Assembly (NCBI GenBank): GCA_035439485.1 | Contig: DAORKI010000084.1 | Span: 1-16,740 of the forward strand | Reading direction: 5' to 3' | Length of the DNA: 16,740 nt | DNA from: CAIKXD01 sp035439485 | GTDB lineage: Bacteria; Bacteroidota; Bacteroidia; UBA4408 | In this document: piece by piece, positions 15,807 to 16,740 of the stretch | Numbering within the stretch: position 1 is the stretch's first letter | Layout of the letters: every line of letters starts with the position of its first letter | Program-made: the position numbers and the translations under genes | The notes under the pieces: model-generated | Seen by the model: only the letters and a program-made list of their open reading frames with translations | Told to the model about the DNA's origin: nothing | Database searches by the model: none

Positions 15807-16441
15807 CGCTCGTATTTATTGTACATCAGTATGCCATATATAATATGTAATATACCAAAACCAATAGCCCAAAAAATTAATCCATAACCAATAAATATAG
15901 CGGCAAAAAGCCCCAAAATAATTTCACAAATACCCAAATATCTTATATCATTAAAGGTATATTTGCTTGCATTTATTAATGCCAAACCATAAAAAATTAA
16001 TGTTGATGCCGCCACTAAACCAATTAAACCATGCATCAATAAAACAAGACAAAACAAACCACCTGTTGCTAAAGGAATCATTAAGTTTATTATTAGTCGT
16101 TTAGCAGTATTATCCCAAATAGTTTGCCCATTTTTTTTTGCGCTTCGCCATGTAAGTAACAAACCAACTAGCAGTGAAGCTCCTAAAACCATCAAAGCAT
16201 CCATCACAAAAAATTCAAGTACATGTATATTATCCTCTATATTCGATGAAACTGGGTACTCATAAAATGCTCTTATATTAAGATTGTTTCCCATTTTAAC
16301 ATAAGCAGCACTTGCTCCTATCAAAGCAAAAACTCCAGCAAACACACCCGATAATCCACTTAATGATATAAAACGAGATGAGCGTTCCATCAATGCCCTT
16401 ATTTCATGCAGCTGCGATAAATGATCTGTTTCTTTGTTCAT
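15803..16441 (-). CDS. Six-helix membrane protein paired with the HTH_34 regulator
   Basis: A protein of 212 residues. Residues 1-25 are a charged cytoplasmic segment (TDHLSQLHEIRALMERSSRF) that could form an amphipathic helix, followed by six predicted membrane helices near 26-48, 74-97, 115-136, 138-157, 168-185 and 187-206. ISLSGLSGVFAGVFALIGA (25-43) is a glycine-rich first helix. I know no named family. It is the first gene of the operon, 34 bases after the TAACTTTG promoter, and overlaps the regulator by four bases. A signal-transducing or regulator-sequestering role is possible but only inferred from the pairing. Confidence 0.78.
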   Translation of the reverse strand: MNKETDHLSQLHEIRALMERSSRFISLSGLSGVFAGVFALIGASAAYVKMGNNLNIRAFYEYPVSSNIEDNIHVLEFFVMDALMVLGASLLVGLLLTWRSAKKNGQTIWDNTAKRLIINLMIPLATGGLFCLVLLMHGLIGLVAASTLIFYGLALINASKYTFNDIRYLGICEIILGLFAAIFIGYGLIFWAIGFGILHIIYGILMYNKYER

Positions 16442-16454
16442 TGGTAAATAAAAT

Positions 16455-16505
16455 ATTAAAAGTACTTTGCGCTACAAAGTTACATATAAAAATTTAATCT
16501 GCAAA
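16455..16505 (-). promoter_or_regulatory. Main operon promoter overlapped by the first composite operator copy
   Basis: On the minus strand, TTTG (16505-16502), a 19-base spacer and TAACTTTG (16482-16475) form a complete Bacteroidota -33/-7 promoter. The -7 box is the left part of the composite operator ACTTT-N7-AAAGT-ACTTT, which continues to 16455 across the expected transcription start. A repressor bound here would occlude the -7 box and start site. The -33 TTTG is itself part of TAAATTTG (16509-16502), which could be an alternative -7 box. Confidence 0.75.
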
Positions 16506-16513
16506 TTTATTTT

Positions 16514-16697
16514 TATGGGCACATCTGCCACCAGTTACTACCAATGTGATTTAAAAATTATGTCCAAAATTTACAAATCATACATTAGTTAATGCCTATA
16601 GGAAAAAAGTTTAGTATACATGCAGTGAAGCAAATTTGGGATATTACTTATTTCACATCAGTATAGTAGGCATCAACAGGTGGCAGTCGGGCTCATA
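16514..16697. repeat. 184-bp segment bounded by imperfect 23-bp inverted repeats
   Basis: The minus strand of 16514-16536 and the plus strand of 16675-16697 agree at 18 of 23 positions, including the run GGTGGCAG, and both end in CATA. The outermost bases are TA on each side. It may be a small non-coding mobile remnant (MITE-like, TA target) or an upstream motif shared by two divergent promoters. No transposase is present. Confidence 0.4.
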
Positions 16698-16703
16698 TCT
16701 TTG
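16696..16703 (+). promoter_or_regulatory. Plus-strand -7 element (TATCTTTG) near the window edge
   Basis: TATCTTTG fits TAnnTTTG exactly, but no -33 TTG lies at the expected spacing. If real, it would start a rightward transcript at about 16710 and serve a gene beginning beyond 16740. Confidence 0.45.
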
Positions 16704-16740
16704 TGCCTTAATAATATAAATCATTAAAACCAAAGTAGCA

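Larger units (their letters stand above)
16442..16740. other. Gene-free right end with divergent promoters and nested inverted repeats
   Basis: No credible gene lies here. It holds the minus-strand operon promoter (16455-16505), an inverted repeat pair (16514-16536 with 16675-16697), an inner inverted pair (16588-16598 with 16667-16677, 10 of 11 paired) and a plus-strand -7 box near the right edge. A gene reading rightward probably starts just beyond the window. Confidence 0.55.

Noticed and set aside
16675..16692. GG-N10-GC spacing suggesting a sigma-54 promoter
   Set aside because: The surrounding bases do not fit TGGCAC-N5-TTGCA; only the dinucleotide spacing matches.

Overview
The window is AT-rich bacterial DNA from a member of the Bacteroidota. 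Four things point there. Two secreted proteins end in type IX secretion sorting domains (259-2997 and 8523-9773). Genes are preceded by the Bacteroidota promoter element TAnnTTTG (231-238, 5637-5644, 16475-16482). Starts lack Shine-Dalgarno sequences and have A/T-rich leaders instead. Several protein families are typical of the phylum (HTH_34 regulator, DUF4173, DUF1361, HisKA_2 kinase). I cannot place it below phylum level; Flavobacteriales- or Chitinophagales-like lineages fit best. I found no rRNA, tRNA, CRISPR array, transposase or phage gene.

Left part, plus strand (259-8204). A strong Rho-independent terminator (146-173) closes an unseen upstream transcript. Next come a 912-residue secreted T9SS protein with WAK/GN repeats and a DUF7619-type domain, then a soluble five-PAS histidine kinase of the HisKA_2 type 25 bases downstream. 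A separate metal-homeostasis unit follows. A DtxR/MntR-family regulator lies behind a 16-bp palindromic operator that overlaps its promoter, and its stop overlaps the start of an NRAMP transporter fused to a C-terminal universal-stress (Usp) domain. The likely logic is a metal-sensing repressor controlling its own gene and the Mn/Fe importer.

Middle part, plus strand (8205-10489). A 318-bp gene-poor spacer is followed by a LamG-like T9SS-secreted protein and a small outer-membrane beta-barrel protein. The last gene meets the opposing operon tail to tail, with an 18-bp overlap and no recognisable terminator.

Right part, minus strand (16441 down to 10472). Nine genes are packed head to tail with overlaps or very short gaps. 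In transcription order they are: a 6-TM membrane protein, an HTH_34 winged-helix regulator, two 4-TM proteins, a large DUF4173 membrane protein with a leucine-rich C-terminal tail, a 4-TM protein, a 237-residue conserved membrane protein, a DUF1361 membrane protein, and a diacylglycerol/undecaprenol kinase (DagK). Everything except the regulator is an integral membrane protein. The same composite operator (ACTTT-N7-AAAGT-ACTTT, overlapping a TAACTTTG -7 box) sits before the first gene and again just after the regulator gene. This suggests the regulator controls both its own transcript and the downstream membrane block. It is the best candidate in the window for an undescribed system, probably linked to the cell envelope, but its function cannot be read from the sequence.
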